A stretch of DNA of 64,000 nucleotides, taken from positions 1 to 64,000 of the forward strand of contig NZ_PVEO01000012.1 in assembly GCF_002973595.1 (NCBI RefSeq). The letters run 5' to 3'. The position numbers and the translations under genes are program-made. The notes under the pieces were generated by a model. It was not told the origin of the DNA, ran no database searches, and saw only the letters and a program-made list of their open reading frames with translations. Of the stretch, positions 17,174 to 26,302 are shown in pieces. Every line of letters begins with the position of its first letter. Position 1 is the stretch's first letter. Origin of the DNA: Jejuia pallidilutea. Its GTDB lineage: Bacteria > Bacteroidota > Bacteroidia > Flavobacteriales > Flavobacteriaceae.

Positions 17174-17380
17174 TTATTTTGAATGTTGCGGTTCGTTACA
17201 GTCGCTAAATTGATCTGGAGTTTTTCCGCAAAACCCACATGCTTCACCTTCTTGATTTAGCATAGGGTTTTGGCTGGCACAGGTACCTGCAAACTTGCCG
17301 TCTTTTTTAGCCCATATTTTAATGGCTATTCCTGCGATGCCAAGACCTAATAACAGTAGAGTAATCAAAAGAAGTTTCAT
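17174..17380 (-). CDS. Small membrane-anchored protein with four cysteines
   Basis: 68 residues. An N-terminal hydrophobic segment (1-23) is followed by a soluble tail with four cysteines: one in GTCASQNP, two in ACGFCGKT (CxxC) and one in FSDCNE. The tail is almost certainly outside the cytoplasm and could bind a metal or form disulfides. Flavobacterial genomes carry it under the name membrane or secreted protein; function unknown. First gene of the run with the glycosyltransferase, sigma factor and NRAMP-like carrier. Confidence 0.8.
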   Translation of the reverse strand: MKLLLITLLLLGLGIAGIAIKIWAKKDGKFAGTCASQNPMLNQEGEACGFCGKTPDQFSDCNEPQHSK

Positions 17381-17549
17381 AAAAAAATTTTGTGCAAAGA
17401 TACATATTTTGTTAAAAAATATGAGTAAAACCTAACTTATAATTATGGTTTTGTGACTTAAAAGGATAGTAGGTGTCTTATTATAAGTAGATTATGTTTA
17501 AAAAGTGCAACACAGATATAAGCCCCAATAAGAGTTAATAATAGCAAGT

Positions 17550-17584
17550 AAAAAGCCTCTTTTCGTTTAGAAAAGAGGCTTTTT
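17550..17584 (-). terminator. Terminator of the sigma/anti-sigma operon
   Basis: A perfect 15-pair stem (17550-17564 with 17570-17584, loop GTTTA) with A and T runs at its ends, 22 bases after the anti-sigma stop codon. Confidence 0.92.
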
Positions 17585-17605
17585 CAATTTTAAAGCTATT
17601 GTATT

Positions 17606-18391
17606 TTATTGTAAGCTAATTTCTGCTACAGTATTTTCTAAAGATGCTACAGCATTTCCGCCCTTTGGCTCTATAGTAATATTTAAGCCCGTTGCGTTTT
17701 CTGTAAAAGGAATTCTTTTTAATTGCCTATCAGTTTCGCTTAAAATACCTAAACTTACCATTTTACCTTGCAAATCGGCCCAAATTTGGTAGCACTGTTC
17801 TTCTGGTAATTGCGGTAAGGATACCACATCTATCATCGAGGTTTTTTCCTTAGGATTAATATATGCTACAGTTTTTAAATCTTTAGCTCGCTCGTTACCT
17901 TTTATTATGTATTTGTAAGTTCCAGGATCGTTTAAACGCTTAAACTGTTCCATAATGGCGTCTAGCTTTTTGTTGTTCATTTCTATATCGCTTCTTAAAT
18001 CAAAAATCTCATCAACAACAACTTGGTTTTCTTCAGTTAATTTTTGATTTTGATTGTAGAATAGATACGATGTAGCAGCAAACGCAATAGCTGCAATACT
18101 AGCTGCAATACTTAGTTTGTACCATTTTTTATATCTGCGCTTTTGTAGCGTTACAACTGGAGCGTCATCCAATTCTTCTAAAACATTATTTAAAATGGCT
18201 TTGGGTGCCTCTACAGCATTACTTTTTGCAACAATTTCTAGATTGTGCTGAAGTGTGTTGTAAGCATTTTGTACTTCTGGATATTTTGCAATGTAAGTTT
18301 CAACCTCTTCTGTTTCGGCAACAGTTGTTGTACCCATTAGATATTTATCTAAAAGGCCTGAATTTAAAAAAGTAATTATTTTCTCATTCAT
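17606..18391 (-). CDS. Anti-sigma factor, RskA type
   Basis: 261 residues. A cytoplasmic zinc-free anti-sigma-like N-terminus (about 1-85, LLDKYLMGTTTVAETEEVE), one membrane helix (about 93-111), a short coiled coil (EENQVVVDEIFDLRSDIE), then the RskA periplasmic domain (about 150-261, with LPQLPEEQCYQIWADLQG). It should hold the neighbouring ECF sigma factor inactive at the inner membrane until a periplasmic signal leads to its cleavage. The gene starts 12 bases after the sigma stop codon, so the two are co-transcribed. Confidence 0.9.
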   Translation of the reverse strand: MNEKIITFLNSGLLDKYLMGTTTVAETEEVETYIAKYPEVQNAYNTLQHNLEIVAKSNAVEAPKAILNNVLEELDDAPVVTLQKRRYKKWYKLSIAASIAAIAFAATSYLFYNQNQKLTEENQVVVDEIFDLRSDIEMNNKKLDAIMEQFKRLNDPGTYKYIIKGNERAKDLKTVAYINPKEKTSMIDVVSLPQLPEEQCYQIWADLQGKMVSLGILSETDRQLKRIPFTENATGLNITIEPKGGNAVASLENTVAEISLQ

Positions 18392-18403
18392 GACTTGGTT
18401 TTA

Positions 18404-18934
18404 TTAAGGATTGTAAATCTTTTTTAATTCTCTCAATCCAATTTTTAATCTCGATTTTATAGTTCCCAACGGTATATCAAGCTCATCGCTAGCCTCCTGT
18501 TGTGTCATACCTTCAAAAAATAGCGCATTAATTACTATTTGATACTTTTCATCCAAGGAGCTTAAATGTTTTTTTATATCTAAAACATCTTGGTTTAAAG
18601 AGTTCGTTGTAATTTTATATACGCTAGAAGTATCAATTTGGACTTCTTTTTCGGTTTTATTTTTTAAAGATCTGGTTTTATCAATAGCAGTATTGTATGC
18701 AATTCTATATAACCACGTAAATAGCTTAGCTTTAGATGAGTCGTACTTTTTGGCATAGCGCCAAATTTTAACAAAAGTTTCTTGTAGTACGTCTTGTGCC
18801 GTTTCTTCATCGGTAATCACCTTTTGTATTACGCCGTAAAGTGCATCGGCATAATTTTCATAGAGTAAGGAAATAGCCCTTTTATCACTACTCTTTAATA
18901 AACTAACTATTTCTTTTTCTATGTTTGAAATCAA
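18404..18934 (-). CDS. ECF sigma factor of the SigK/RskA pair (TTG start)
   Basis: 176 residues. Region 2: YENYADALYGVIQKV, AQDVLQETFVKIWR and FTWLYRIAYNTAID. Region 4: INALFFEGMTQQEASDELDIP with a helix-turn-helix. The only usable start is TTG at 18932-18934: no in-frame ATG precedes it and the N-terminal region contains no methionine. A -7 box TAACTTTG lies at 18989-18982 on the minus strand. Paired with the downstream RskA-type anti-sigma factor. Confidence 0.9.
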   Translation of the reverse strand: MISNIEKEIVSLLKSSDKRAISLLYENYADALYGVIQKVITDEETAQDVLQETFVKIWRYAKKYDSSKAKLFTWLYRIAYNTAIDKTRSLKNKTEKEVQIDTSSVYKITTNSLNQDVLDIKKHLSSLDEKYQIVINALFFEGMTQQEASDELDIPLGTIKSRLKIGLRELKKIYNP

Positions 18935-18981
18935 TGTAAGTTGGTTTAATTAGTTGATACTTAATTGAATTTGATTAACGC

Positions 18982-18989
18982 CAAAGTTA
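18982..18989 (-). promoter_or_regulatory. -7 box (TAACTTTG) of the sigma/anti-sigma operon
   Basis: Perfect TAnnTTTG on the minus strand, in the gap after murB and 47 bases before the sigma start codon. The -33 region would fall inside the end of murB. Confidence 0.45.
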
Positions 18990-19003
18990 GAAATTTATTT
19001 AAA

Positions 19004-20017
19004 CTATAAGATATTTACTTCGGCTTCAATTGAAATATCGAAAAGTCTTAAAACAGTTTTTTGAATTAATTTCGATAATTTTAAAATATCAGAACCCTCT
19101 GCACCGCCATAATTTACAAGCACTAAAGCTTGGTTTTTGTGCACACCATATTTGCCAAAGCGCTTGCCTTTAAATCCTGCTTTTTCTATAAGCCAGCCTG
19201 CAGGGACTTTAACCTCGTTTTTTGATACAGGGTAACTAGGAATATCTTTAAAGTTATCTTGAAGGTTTTTAAATTTTGTTTTTGAAATTACTGGATTTTT
19301 AAAAAAACTGCCACTATTGCCAATAAGTTTTGGGTCTGGGAGTTTACTTTCCCTAATTGCAATTACTGCTTTTGAAACATCTTGAATTGTAGGGTTATTA
19401 ATGTTTTGCGCTTTTAATTGTGATGTTATGGCACCATAATCTATATGAAGTTTATGATGTTTTTTTGTTAGCTTAAAGAGTACCGAAGTAATAATGTATT
19501 TGCCTTTTTCTTCATTTTTAAAAATAGAATTTCTGTATCCAAAATTACATTCGTTTTTATTAAATGTGGATTCTTTAAGCGTTTTAATGTGTATGGCATT
19601 GCATGATACAAAAGTGTCTTTAAGTTCTACGCCGTATGCGCCAATGTTTTGAATGGGTGCGGTTCCTACATTTCCTGGAATAAGCGAAAGATTTTCTAAT
19701 CCGCCAAAGTCGTGTTTTAAACACCATAACACAAATTCATGCCAATTTTCGCCTGCATTTGCTCTAACTAACACAAAATCGTTATGTTCTTGTTCAATAG
19801 AAATACCTTTTATATTAATATGAATAACTAATTTGTTTTGGTCTTGCGTAAGTAGCATATTGCTGCCACCGCCTAACAAAAGTTTGTTTGGATACCCTTT
19901 TAAAGTCAAAACATCTCTCAACGCTTTAATAGACGAAACAGCAACAAAGTATTTTGCCTTAACTTTAATACCAAACGTATTATAGTTTTTTAGAGATATG
20001 TTTTGTAATAGTTGCAT
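19004..20017 (-). CDS. murB: UDP-N-acetylmuramate dehydrogenase
   Basis: 337 residues, the length of the E. coli-type (type I) enzyme. This FAD enzyme reduces UDP-GlcNAc-enolpyruvate to UDP-MurNAc in peptidoglycan synthesis. Seen: the FAD-binding segments LLGGGSNML and IPGNVGTAPIQNIGAYG, the serine acid/base in GNSGSFFKNPV, and a YGYRNS-like NFGYRNSIF insert. The ATG overlaps the stop of the upstream aminotransferase by one base (TAATG), a coupled operon pair without a clear metabolic link. Confidence 0.96.
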   Translation of the reverse strand: MQLLQNISLKNYNTFGIKVKAKYFVAVSSIKALRDVLTLKGYPNKLLLGGGSNMLLTQDQNKLVIHINIKGISIEQEHNDFVLVRANAGENWHEFVLWCLKHDFGGLENLSLIPGNVGTAPIQNIGAYGVELKDTFVSCNAIHIKTLKESTFNKNECNFGYRNSIFKNEEKGKYIITSVLFKLTKKHHKLHIDYGAITSQLKAQNINNPTIQDVSKAVIAIRESKLPDPKLIGNSGSFFKNPVISKTKFKNLQDNFKDIPSYPVSKNEVKVPAGWLIEKAGFKGKRFGKYGVHKNQALVLVNYGGAEGSDILKLSKLIQKTVLRLFDISIEAEVNIL

Positions 20018-21207
20018 TAATCTTTGTAGATTTTTAAGGCTTCTTTTATAATATTTACTGCTTTTATCAAGTGCTCTTTTTTAAGTACGTAGGCTATTCT
20101 AATTTGGTTTAAACCTATGCCCGGGGTGGAATAAAACCCACCAGCAGGTGCAACCATTACCGTTTCATTATCTACGCTAAACGATTCTAAAAGCCATTGC
20201 GCAAAATGGTCGGAGTTTTTAACAGGTAATTCTACAATACAATAAAAAGCGCCTTTTGGGGTAGCTACGGTAATGCCTTTAATTTTATTAAGTTCAGCAA
20301 TTAGTGTGTCTCTACGTGCTATGTATTCTTTCTTTACATCCTCAAAGTAACTTTGTGGTGTGCTCAATGCAGCTTCGCTCGCTATTTGGGCATAGGTTGG
20401 TGGGCTTAAACGCGCTTGGGCAAATTTTAAAACGGTATGCCTCACGGTTTCGTTTCTAGTTACCAAACAGCCTATTCTTGCACCACACATGCTGTAGCGT
20501 TTAGAAACAGAATCTATCATAATGGTATATTCGTCTAGCCCTTCTAATTCTAAAATAGAAAAATGTGAGTGTCCGTCATAAGTAAATTCTCTATAAACTT
20601 CATCTGAAATTAAAAATAAATCGTGGCGTTTCACAATGGCTGCCAGTTGCTCAATTTCTTCTTTAGAGTATAGGTATCCTGTAGGGTTCCCAGGGTTACA
20701 AATCATTATAGCCTTAGTGCGCGGGGATATTAATTTTTCAAATTCAGCTATGGCTGGTAATGCAAAATTATCTTCTATTCTAGAAACTATGGGTTTTACC
20801 TTAACACTTGCAGCGGTCGCAAAAGCTATATAATTGGCGTAAAAAGGTTCGCAAATAATTACTTCGTCGTCAGGATCCATTATACTACCAAAAATAAAAG
20901 CTATAGCTTCGCTTGCACCTGTTGTAACTATAATGTCGTTGTGCGATACGTTTATATTGTGGTAGGCATAGTAATTGGCAATTTTATTTCTGTAAGTATC
21001 AGACCCTTCAGACCGAGAATATGATAAAATGTCAATATCATTATCCTTAACCGCGTTTAAGGCTATTTCTGGTGTTTTAATATCAGGCTGACCAATATTA
21101 AGATAATAAATAAACTTACCTTCTGCTTCGGCTTGTTCAGCATAAGGCACTAATTTACGTATGGGTGATTGGGGCATGTTACGCCCTTTTTTTGATATAG
21201 AAGGCAT
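20017..21207 (-). CDS. Class I/II PLP-dependent aminotransferase (aspartate aminotransferase-like)
   Basis: 396 residues from the ATG at 21207. A TTG at 21228 extends the frame but homologues begin MPxIS, so the ATG is preferred. Seen: the substrate-phosphate loop TTGASEAI, the NPTGYLYS segment after CNPG, the PLP-binding aspartate and tyrosine in LISDEVYREF, the Schiff-base lysine in DSVSKRYSMCGARIG, and the carboxylate-binding arginine in QIRIAYV. The fold and motifs fit the aspartate aminotransferase-like subgroup; the amino acid substrate cannot be read from sequence. Translationally coupled to murB. Confidence 0.9.
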   Translation of the reverse strand: MPSISKKGRNMPQSPIRKLVPYAEQAEAEGKFIYYLNIGQPDIKTPEIALNAVKDNDIDILSYSRSEGSDTYRNKIANYYAYHNINVSHNDIIVTTGASEAIAFIFGSIMDPDDEVIICEPFYANYIAFATAASVKVKPIVSRIEDNFALPAIAEFEKLISPRTKAIMICNPGNPTGYLYSKEEIEQLAAIVKRHDLFLISDEVYREFTYDGHSHFSILELEGLDEYTIMIDSVSKRYSMCGARIGCLVTRNETVRHTVLKFAQARLSPPTYAQIASEAALSTPQSYFEDVKKEYIARRDTLIAELNKIKGITVATPKGAFYCIVELPVKNSDHFAQWLLESFSVDNETVMVAPAGGFYSTPGIGLNQIRIAYVLKKEHLIKAVNIIKEALKIYKD

Positions 21208-21330
21208 TAAATAACTATTAGCGAGCAAAGTTGCAAAAATTATCTTAAATTTTTTTTAAAATACGAAGCTAAATTAAAGGTGCATCACAAAGATTTGTAA
21301 CTTGATTTACCATAATATTCAGTTTTTATA

Positions 21331-22674
21331 ATGAAAAGATTTCTTTGTATTGTGTGTTTATGCTTTAGCTGCTGTAGTATCGTATTGGCACAAGATCAAT
21401 TTGTACTTCATAATAAAAGCGGAAAAGATAAAATAAGGTTTAAACTTATTAATAACTTGATTGTTTTTCCCGTAGAAGTTAATGGTGTAAAATTGTCCTT
21501 TTTATTTGATACTGGTGTAAGTAAGCCTATCATTTTTAATATTCTTAATGTTTCTGATAGTTTAAGTGTTAAGCCTACCGAAACCATTTTTCTAAGAGGT
21601 TTGGGGGCAGGTGCTTCTATTGCAGCTTTAAAGTTTAAGAACAACGTTTTAAAAATTGGTGATGCTATTAAAATAAACCAAGATTTATATGCCATTTACA
21701 ATACTATGCTAGATTTTACGCCAAAATTGGGTGTACCTATCCATGGTATTATAGGGTTCGATATACTAAAGGATTTTATTGTAGAAATAAATTATTCTAA
21801 GCAATTTTTAAAATTACATCATCCAGATAGTTTTAGCTATAAAGATTGTAGAACGTGCGAGGTATTTAATTTAGAATTTCATAATAATAAACCTTACATG
21901 TACGCTATGGTGCATAACGAGAATAAGAATCTTCCTGTAAAGTTACTTATAGATACTGGGGGTAGTGATGCACTTTGGCTTTTTGAAGATAAGGAAAAGG
22001 GTATAACATCTGGCGATTATTACTTTAACGATTTTTTGGGTCATGGGCTAAATGGGAGTGTTTTTGGAAAACGCTCTAAAGTTGATGCTTTTTCGCTAAA
22101 ACATTTTAGGTTAAAAAATGTAAATGTAGCTTACCCCGACCAAGCATCAATAAAATTTAATAATATGATGGAGGATAGAAACGGTAGTGTCTCTGGAAAC
22201 ATACTAAAACGCTTTAATATTATTATGGATTACGGTAAAGCAAAAATTACCTTAAAAAGAAACGGCAACTTTAACAAGCGTTTTGGTTACAATAAATCTG
22301 GAATAATTTTAGAATATAGGGGTTACCGTTTTGTGAAAACTAAGAATAAAGATTTTGAAATTAAAAACCGAGGGTATAATGCATCTGTAAGTCCAAATTA
22401 TGTTGCTTTAAACAATAACTTCGAAATAAGTCTTAAACCAGCATTTGCTGTTGTAGAATTAAGAGAAGGCTCACCAGCCGAAACCGCTGGTGTACAAAAA
22501 GGTGATGTTATTTTAAATATAAATGGTAAAGACACCCATAACTATTCGTTGCAACAAATTACAAAGTTTTTTCATGCTGAAGAGGGTAAAACCATAAAAC
22601 TTGTTGTAGATAGAAATGGTAACAAGCGAACCTTTAGTTTTAAGCTGTCTAATCCATTAAATAAAAAAACCTAA
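21331..22674 (+). CDS. Exported aspartic protease-like protein with two DTG motifs and a PDZ domain
   Basis: 447 residues. Signal peptide (about 1-20, ending VLAQ). Two retropepsin-like lobes in one chain, each with a catalytic-type motif: FLFDTGVSKP near residue 60 and LLIDTGGSDA near 208. A C-terminal PDZ domain (about 370-435, with LREGSPAETAGVQKGDVILNING). The family is known in Bacteroidota as aspartyl protease family protein. Both DTG motifs are intact, so an active pepsin-like enzyme from a single chain is plausible. Location periplasmic or surface; substrate unknown. Monocistronic; it ends in a hairpin shared with the opposing gene. Confidence 0.88.
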   Translation: MKRFLCIVCLCFSCCSIVLAQDQFVLHNKSGKDKIRFKLINNLIVFPVEVNGVKLSFLFDTGVSKPIIFNILNVSDSLSVKPTETIFLRGLGAGASIAALKFKNNVLKIGDAIKINQDLYAIYNTMLDFTPKLGVPIHGIIGFDILKDFIVEINYSKQFLKLHHPDSFSYKDCRTCEVFNLEFHNNKPYMYAMVHNENKNLPVKLLIDTGGSDALWLFEDKEKGITSGDYYFNDFLGHGLNGSVFGKRSKVDAFSLKHFRLKNVNVAYPDQASIKFNNMMEDRNGSVSGNILKRFNIIMDYGKAKITLKRNGNFNKRFGYNKSGIILEYRGYRFVKTKNKDFEIKNRGYNASVSPNYVALNNNFEISLKPAFAVVELREGSPAETAGVQKGDVILNINGKDTHNYSLQQITKFFHAEEGKTIKLVVDRNGNKRTFSFKLSNPLNKKT

Positions 22675-22690
22675 GCGTTAGGCTTAGGTT
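22662..22690. terminator. Terminator shared by the protease and DUF1573 genes
   Basis: A nine-pair stem (22668-22676 with 22682-22690, loop GTTAG). On the minus strand it is followed by a run of T, making it a good terminator for the DUF1573 gene; on the plus strand it overlaps the protease stop codon. Confidence 0.75.
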
Positions 22691-22715
22691 AGTTATGTTT
22701 TTAAAATATGGAGGC

Positions 22716-23141
22716 TTACTGCTCAACCACACTTTTACTCTTCTTTTCTAAAACATTGTTGTTAGATGGGTCTACCACCAAACCTTTAATTTTTAATGCT
22801 ACGGTAGGTGTTTCTGCGTTAGACATTACTGTAATAGTTTTTCTAATTGGGTTTACTCTGTTGGTATCGTAATTTACCTCAATATTCCCAGTTTCACCCG
22901 GCATAATAGGCGCATCTGGTTTTTTGGGTATAGTACAACCACAGCTAGAGCTTACTTTAGATATAATTAAAGGTGCATTCCCAGTGTTTGTAAATTCAAA
23001 TGTTCTTACACCGTCAGAGCCTTTTTCAATAGTACCATAATCTATGGTAGTTTCCTTAAACTCAATTTTAGCTACTTTATCTTGAGCGTTAAGAGAAAAA
23101 CTAATTAACCCTACAAATAAAAGTGTAAATAAATGTTTCAT
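22716..23141 (-). CDS. Exported DUF1573 domain protein
   Basis: 141 residues. Signal peptide (about 1-19, LISFSLNAQ) and one DUF1573 (HYDIN/ASH-like) immunoglobulin-type domain with the signature TFEFTNTGNAPL, VSSSCGCTIP and PGETGNIEV. Common in Bacteroidota, periplasmic or surface, function unknown. The CGC pair is part of the family signature. Single gene, divergent from valS. Confidence 0.9.
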   Translation of the reverse strand: MKHLFTLLFVGLISFSLNAQDKVAKIEFKETTIDYGTIEKGSDGVRTFEFTNTGNAPLIISKVSSSCGCTIPKKPDAPIMPGETGNIEVNYDTNRVNPIRKTITVMSNAETPTVALKIKGLVVDPSNNNVLEKKSKSVVEQ

Positions 23142-23277
23142 CTTTTTGTATTTAATGGTTATTATTTTGTTGTAAACATAGGTACTTTTTCCACAACCTG
23201 CAAAAATAATAGACGAATTACATTAATCTTAACATATAGTGCATCACTATCAACTTTCATAGGAAAAGAAATATAAG

Positions 23278-23285
23278 TACTTTTG
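23278..23285 (+). promoter_or_regulatory. -7 box (TACTTTTG) of valS
   Basis: Perfect TAnnTTTG, with TTTC at the 19-base position upstream. It overlaps a possible TTG start codon at 23283, so translation must begin downstream, at the ATG at 23316. Confidence 0.6.
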
Positions 23286-23315
23286 CCAACTAAAAGTCAA
23301 AAACTGTTCCAAAGT

Positions 23316-25955
23316 ATGCAAATTCCATCAAAATACGATGCAAGTAAGGTAGAAAGTAAGTGGTACGATTACTGGATGACACATAATTATTTTCATTCAG
23401 AGCCAGATGAAAGAGAGCCTTATACCATAGTAATACCTCCACCAAACGTAACTGGGGTATTGCATATGGGACATATGTTAAACAATACCATACAAGATGT
23501 TTTAATTCGTCGCGCACGTTTACAAGGTAAAAATGCCTGTTGGGTGCCAGGAACCGATCATGCGTCTATTGCAACCGAAGCGAAGGTAGTGGCAAAACTT
23601 AAAGAACAGGGCATTGATAAGAACGATTTAACACGAGAGGAGTTTTTACAACATGCCTGGGAATGGACACATGAGTACGGTGGTGTTATTTTAGAACAAT
23701 TAAAAAAGTTAGGGTGTTCTTGCGATTGGGAGCGAACTAAGTTTACTATGGATGACGATATGTCAGAAGCTGTGATAAAAGTTTTTGTGGATTTATATAA
23801 CAAAGGCTTGATTTATAGAGGTTATCGTATGGTAAATTGGGATCCAGAAGCTAAAACTACCTTGTCTGACGAGGAGGTAGAATATGTTGATAAGCAAGGA
23901 AAATTATATCATATAAATTATAAAATTGAAGGGACTGATGAGGTTTTAACTATAGCTACTACACGCCCAGAAACTATTTTAGGAGATTCTGCCATATGTA
24001 TTAACCCTTCAGATGAACGTCATTTTAATTTAAAAGGAAAAAAAGCCATTGTGCCAATTTGTAACAGGGTTATTCCAATAATTGAAGACGAATATGTAGA
24101 TGTTGAGTTTGGTACAGGTTGCTTAAAAGTAACACCTGCACATGATGAAAACGATAAAATTTTAGGCGATAAGCATAATCTTGAAGTAATCGATATTTTC
24201 AACGAAGATGCTACACTAAATAGCTATGGATTGCATTACGAAGGTCAGGATCGTTTTGAGGTTAGAACAGCTATTGTAAAGGAACTGGATGCATTAGGTT
24301 TAATTTCAAAAATTGAAGATTACAATAACCGAGTTGGTATTTCAGAACGTACTAAAGCCATTATAGAGCCAAGGTTAAGCGACCAATGGTTTTTGAAAAT
24401 GGAAGATTTAGTAAAACCAGCCATTAAAGCCGTTTTAGGTGAAAATAACGACATACAGCTTTTTCCAAAGAAATTTGAAAACACCTACCGACATTGGATG
24501 GAAAATATTCGCGATTGGAATATTTCCCGCCAGTTATTATGGGGTCAGCAAATTCCAGCGTATTACTATGGCGATGGAAAAGAAGACTTTGTTGTTGCTG
24601 AAACTCTAGAGGATGCTGTAAAAATAGCTCAAGAAAAAACAGGAAATGCAAAACTTGAAGTTTCAAACTTAAGGCAAGAGACCGATGCTTTAGATACATG
24701 GTTCTCATCGTGGTTATGGCCCATGAGTGTGTTTGATGGTATCCGCAACCCTGAAAACAAAGACATAAAATATTATTACCCAACAAACGATTTAGTTACC
24801 GGGCCAGATATATTATTTTTCTGGGTGGCACGTATGATAATTGCAGGGTATGAGTATAAGGGAGAAAAGCCCTTTAAAAATGTTTACTTAACAGGGTTGG
24901 TACGCGATAAGCAGCGACGAAAAATGAGTAAATCTTTAGGGAACTCGCCCGATGCGTTAAAATTAATTGAAGCATATGGTGCAGATGGCGTTCGGGTAGG
25001 ATTATTATTAAGTTCTGCTGCTGGTAACGATTTATTGTTTGATGAAGCCTTATGCCAGCAAGGTAAGGGGTTTGGTAATAAAATTTGGAATGCCTTCAGG
25101 TTGGTTCAAGGTTGGGAGATAGATGAAGATTTAATGCAACCTGAAACCGCCAAAGTAGGTTTAGAATGGTATAGTTCTAAATTTCAAAAGGCATTAACAG
25201 AAATTGAAGATCATTTTAGTAAATACAGATTAAGCGATGCTTTAATGACCATTTATAAGCTAATTATGGACGATTTTTCGTCTTGGTTGCTAGAAATCGT
25301 CAAGCCTGCCTACCAAAAGCCTATTGATAGAAAAACGTACAACGCGGTAATTGCCGCTTTTGAAGATAATTTAAAGGTGTTACATCCGTTTATGCCATTT
25401 TTAACCGAAGAAATTTGGCAATTTATAGCAGAACGTTCGCCAAAAGAAGCATTAATAGTTGCTAAATGGCCAGAAACGAAGGCTATTAACCAAAATTTAA
25501 TTTCAGAGTTCGATTTTGCTACCGAGGTGATATCAGGAATTAGAACCATTAGGAAGCAAAAAAATATAGCATTTAAAGACGCTATTCCGTTTTCAGTAAT
25601 TAACAATGAAAACACAAAAACTACGTTTGATGCAGTTATAGCAAAACTTGGAAATTTAGAATGCATAAATTACGTAAATGAAGCCGTAGAAGGCGCATTA
25701 ACGTATCGTGTAAAATCTAACGAGTACTTCATACCAATGTCTGGTGCAATTGATGTTGAAGCCGAAATAAAGAAATTAACAGAGGAGTTAAATTACACCG
25801 AAGGATTCTTAAAATCAGTTCAAAAGAAGCTGTCTAACGAGCGTTTTGTAAATAACGCACCAGAACAGGTGGTGGCAAGCGAAAAGAAGAAAGAAGCTGA
25901 TGCTTTGGCAAAAATTGAAACTATTAAGTCTAGTTTAGCAAGTTTAGAATCTTAA
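23316..25955 (+). CDS. valS: Valine--tRNA ligase
   Basis: 879 residues from the ATG at 23316, chosen over a TTG at 23283 because the promoter box covers that TTG and homologues begin at this methionine. Charges tRNA-Val. Seen: the class I signature VLHMGH (about residue 50) after PPPNVTG, an editing domain with [10 protein letters not shown], a [10 protein letters not shown] loop (about 535), the anticodon-binding domain, and a C-terminal coiled-coil arm (about 815-879, [16 protein letters not shown]) typical of ValRS. Cytoplasmic, single-gene unit. Confidence 0.97.
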   Translation: MQIPSKYDASKVESKWYDYWMTHNYFHSEPDEREPYTIVIPPPNVTGVLHMGHMLNNTIQDVLIRRARLQGKNACWVPGTDHASIATEAKVVAKLKEQGIDKNDLTREEFLQHAWEWTHEYGGVILEQLKKLGCSCDWERTKFTMDDDMSEAVIKVFVDLYNKGLIYRGYRMVNWDPEAKTTLSDEEVEYVDKQGKLYHINYKIEGTDEVLTIATTRPETILGDSAICINPSDERHFNLKGKKAIVPICNRVIPIIEDEYVDVEFGTGCLKVTPAHDENDKILGDKHNLEVIDIFNEDATLNSYGLHYEGQDRFEVRTAIVKELDALGLISKIEDYNNRVGISERTKAIIEPRLSDQWFLKMEDLVKPAIKAVLGENNDIQLFPKKFENTYRHWMENIRDWNISRQLLWGQQIPAYYYGDGKEDFVVAETLEDAVKIAQEKTGNAKLEVSNLRQETDALDTWFSSWLWPMSVFDGIRNPENKDIKYYYPTNDLVTGPDILFFWVARMIIAGYEYKGEKPFKNVYLTGLVRDKQRRKMSKSLGNSPDALKLIEAYGADGVRVGLLLSSAAGNDLLFDEALCQQGKGFGNKIWNAFRLVQGWEIDEDLMQPETAKVGLEWYSSKFQKALTEIEDHFSKYRLSDALMTIYKLIMDDFSSWLLEIVKPAYQKPIDRKTYNAVIAAFEDNLKVLHPFMPFLTEEIWQFIAERSPKEALIVAKWPETKAINQNLISEFDFATEVISGIRTIRKQKNIAFKDAIPFSVINNENTKTTFDAVIAKLGNLECINYVNEAVEGALTYRVKSNEYFIPMSGAIDVEAEIKKLTEELNYTEGFLKSVQKKLSNERFVNNAPEQVVASEKKKEADALAKIETIKSSLASLES

Positions 25956-26010
25956 TTCGGATTTAATACTGATTAATAATTGAGTTTTAAATTATAAACT
26001 AAAGAAAGGG

Positions 26011-26038
26011 TAGTCTATAGTTTTTTTCTTGTAGACTA
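26011..26038. terminator. Possible bidirectional terminator between valS and the ACBP gene
   Basis: TAGTCTA (26011-26017) pairs with TAGACTA (26032-26038) across a 14-base T-rich loop, followed by TTTTC. Its right arm overlaps the ACBP stop codon. The stem is short, so this is tentative. Confidence 0.35.
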
Positions 26039-26302
26039 TTTTCTGTATAAAAAGTATTTGTTAACCAAGTCAATATATGCTTGTTTAGCTTCATCTTCTG
26101 AAATGTCTTTCACCTGAAAAAGCGCATTGGTTTTAAATGCATTAATAATTTGCTTTTTGCTTCGAGGTTTACCATAGTCGTTTGTAGCTTTTTTGTAGTA
26201 AGCATACAGTTTTAGTAGCGTATCAGCAGGAAAGGGGTCTTTATGCGCATTTACTCGTGCTACTGCCTCTTCAAATACTTTATTTAAAGTTTCGTTACTC
26301 AT
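26036..26302 (-). CDS. Acyl-CoA-binding protein (ACBP)
   Basis: 88 residues, a complete four-helix ACBP. Family residues are visible: DTLLKLYAYYKKAT (the K-L-Y-A-Y-Y-K acyl-CoA-binding segment), PRSKKQIINAFKTNA, and EAKQAYIDLV near the C-terminus; the usual KWDAW segment reads INAFKTNAL. ACBPs bind long-chain acyl-CoA and buffer it in the cytoplasm; they are universal in eukaryotes and patchy in bacteria. The start overlaps the psd stop codon by eight bases, placing it in a phospholipid operon. Confidence 0.88.
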   Translation of the reverse strand: MSNETLNKVFEEAVARVNAHKDPFPADTLLKLYAYYKKATNDYGKPRSKKQIINAFKTNALFQVKDISEDEAKQAYIDLVNKYFLYRK

